Shown here one piece after another: positions 62,609 to 64,000 of a DNA stretch of 64,000 nucleotides (positions are counted from its first letter, which is position 1; each line of letters opens with the position of its first letter). Below the pieces are notes generated by a model. It was not told the DNA's origin, did no database searches, and saw nothing but the letters and a program-made list of their open reading frames with translations. Both the position numbers and the translations under genes were made by a program. Source of the stretch: Phytophthora quininea (Eukaryota; Oomycota; Peronosporomycetes; Peronosporales; Peronosporaceae); contig JAAVTG010000540.1 in assembly GCA_011947345.1 (NCBI GenBank), positions 62,001 to 126,000 of the forward strand, read 5' to 3'.

Positions 62609-63479
62609 GACGGCAAGACGTTGGTGGCCGAAGATTGCTTTACGCAGCGCCATTTTACTTTTTCTTCTTCGTCGTCTTTTCAGCTTCAATGTAGTCAAAA
62701 CAATCCCATATCATTTTGCGTGCTTCGCCACAATGAAGAAAAAAATAATCGCTCAAAAGTCTGGTTGCAAATATCGTCCACGACACTGCTGCTGAAGTTC
62801 TTATCGACGAGATCCTCAAGTTCATCAACAATAGACGCAGGTTGGTCATCGCTCCTGAGTCTGTGAGCAAATTCAGCGCATTTTCCCAAGTGGAAACGAC
62901 CGTTTCTCCATTCGTGATAGCTTGATTGGCGATATCTTCGATAGCTTAGACCACAGTATCAGCAAAATCGGTTCCTTATGAACTGGAGGGTTATAGCTAC
63001 ACACGCACAGCTCTTAGTGATAGATAGCACGACATCGGCCTGACAGGCCGCAGAGAGCAGCTTCTCGACGACTCTCTGCAAATAGTAGACGAGGGACCGG
63101 ACAGCGGAGAAGATCAGCACCGCGCATGCGAAGGCCCACTGCAAATACTTGAATGCTGCCAGAACTTCCCCTGTGACTCCGCCAGTGAGAATATTAGGCG
63201 TCACATACGCCACGGAACCGACAACAAAATGAACTTAGAGGATGCAGGGCGATCGTCGTTCTACGGGATGTAATCAAGCTTGAACAAAACGAGACATAAC
63301 TGTGAGCAATGAGCGGTCCCGTTGACGCCATCCCCTGTCGTGCAATCGTTGTTGCTCGCTATCGAGTGCATGGAACTTGCAGGTTCGGTGTCAACATGTT
63401 TACAGTCAAAGGTTGACGTCCACGGAGCGTACGGACGGTGATTGAGCATGAACGACGTGATAATGTACAAACCGCTGGA
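62609..63479. other. Intergenic region, 0.87 kb
   Basis: An 84-codon minus-strand ORF (62959-63213) with a hydrophobic stretch (FACAVLIFSAVRSLVYYL) is present, but I see no family. No repeats or RNA genes found. Confidence 0.35.
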
Positions 63480-64000
63480 TCATTTACAGCAGTAGTATTT
63501 TGTGTTTCCACCACTGGTAATCGACATCACAGCATTAAGTGCCTGAAGTGTGGCAGTGCTCAGTTGTTGTAGGCGGTCCTCCTCATCAAGAGCCTCCTTG
63601 GAGGGCCTGGCCCATCTTGTGATCTCGTCGGTCAGTGGGCATAGTGTCCGAAAGGCTAGTCTTGATGTTACTCTAGAGACCAGCAAGTACGGCTGCTCAC
63701 GCTTGTTTGACATTCGATTCTCAGACCGCCACTCGGTAACAACCATTTTGTCAAGGGTTTCTCCTTGCACTTTATATACAGTTGATGACACTGCGCACAC
63801 CATGGAGAATTGCTCGACACGAACGGACAAAGTGCGTGGATTTCCTTCTGAAGTCGGCGCTAGTGAGATGTGGCTTTCGCCATACGGTCGGGCGTCGGGG
63901 AAGAGAGGAAATAAGTCGGAATCCAAACAACCTTGCATGGCAGTCGCCATCGAACCTCGTCGGATGCGTACAATCAACGCTAAGGGCGCGACACTCGGGA
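63480..64000 (-). CDS. PIF1-like helicase, C-terminal part, running off the window
   Basis: The frame is open from the window edge to 63480. It contains the late helicase motifs of PIF1/RecD-type enzymes: VSSTVYKVQGETLDKMVV (equivalent of the HKSQG-type motif V) and PYLLVSRVTSRLAF (motif VI, usually YVALSRV). The tail is Gln/Leu-rich. Such helicases occur as cellular PIF1 and within Helitron transposons; the tail and the neighbourhood rich in repeats make a mobile origin possible. The N-terminus with Walker A is outside the window. Confidence 0.6.
   Translation of the reverse strand, partial: PSVAPLALIVRIRRGSMATAMQGCLDSDLFPLFPDARPYGESHISLAPTSEGNPRTLSVRVEQFSMVCAVSSTVYKVQGETLDKMVVTEWRSENRMSNKREQPYLLVSRVTSRLAFRTLCPLTDEITRWARPSKEALDEEDRLQQLSTATLQALNAVMSITSGGNTKYYCCK

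Noticed and set aside
1..64000. CRISPR arrays, tRNA or rRNA genes, bacterial operons
   Set aside because: No regularly spaced repeats, no cloverleaf with a conserved T-loop or anticodon arm that I could recognise, and gene structures are clearly eukaryotic.

Overview
The window looks like nuclear DNA of a Phytophthora-type oomycete. Housekeeping genes are compact and tightly packed on both strands, introns are short (about 44-70 bp, GT..AG), a Crinkler (CRN) effector-like locus is present, and there are LINE remnants. Most of the window is a lineage-expanded family with a basic/leucine-zipper-like N-terminus and a START-like C-terminal domain. From memory, many Phytophthora annotations call such proteins 'M96 mating-specific protein family'; I could not check this.

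Layout. 1-8.1 kb: housekeeping genes (CCT-motif protein, a small XRCC4/PAXX-like candidate, exportin-6, a RING-H2/CXC protein). 9.0-10.7 kb: a broken CRN. 10.85-14.8 kb: plus-strand copies of the bZIP/START-like family (loci 1-4). 15.0-26.0 kb: an island with a giant glycine-rich membrane protein, the spliceosomal protein DIM1, NME7, two divergent family members (loci 5-6) and a TrhO-type rhodanese. 26.1-56.9 kb: the main family array (loci 7-25), interrupted by two 5'-truncated LINEs with perfect target-site duplications and one MITE-like element. 57.2-64 kb: a divergent pair of coiled-coil paralogs, an aberrant histone H4, a Myb/SANT-like protein, a degenerate 2OG-oxygenase-like protein with a zinc finger, and the end of a PIF1-like helicase.

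The family array is the striking feature: 25 recognisable loci in 46 kb. They include intact 360-440 aa genes, copies with lost start codons, relics and mosaics. Two inverted duplications are visible: about 2.0 kb (10.85-12.88 kb against 26.09-28.12 kb) and about 2.6 kb (41.09-43.72 kb against 54.24-56.87 kb). Patches of near identity inside otherwise diverged genes indicate gene conversion. If the basic/zipper segment binds DNA and the START-like domain binds a ligand, this would be a family of ligand-responsive regulators under rapid birth-and-death evolution; that functional reading is inference.

A caution for every broken gene here: at least fifteen reading-frame breaks, several in strongly conserved housekeeping genes (DIM1, exportin-6, the giant membrane protein), are all repaired by adding one base, usually within a homopolymer run. 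This looks like systematic under-calling of homopolymers in the assembly, so a frameshift alone is weak evidence for a pseudogene in this window. Breaks caused by substitution, lost start codons or insertion are more trustworthy.
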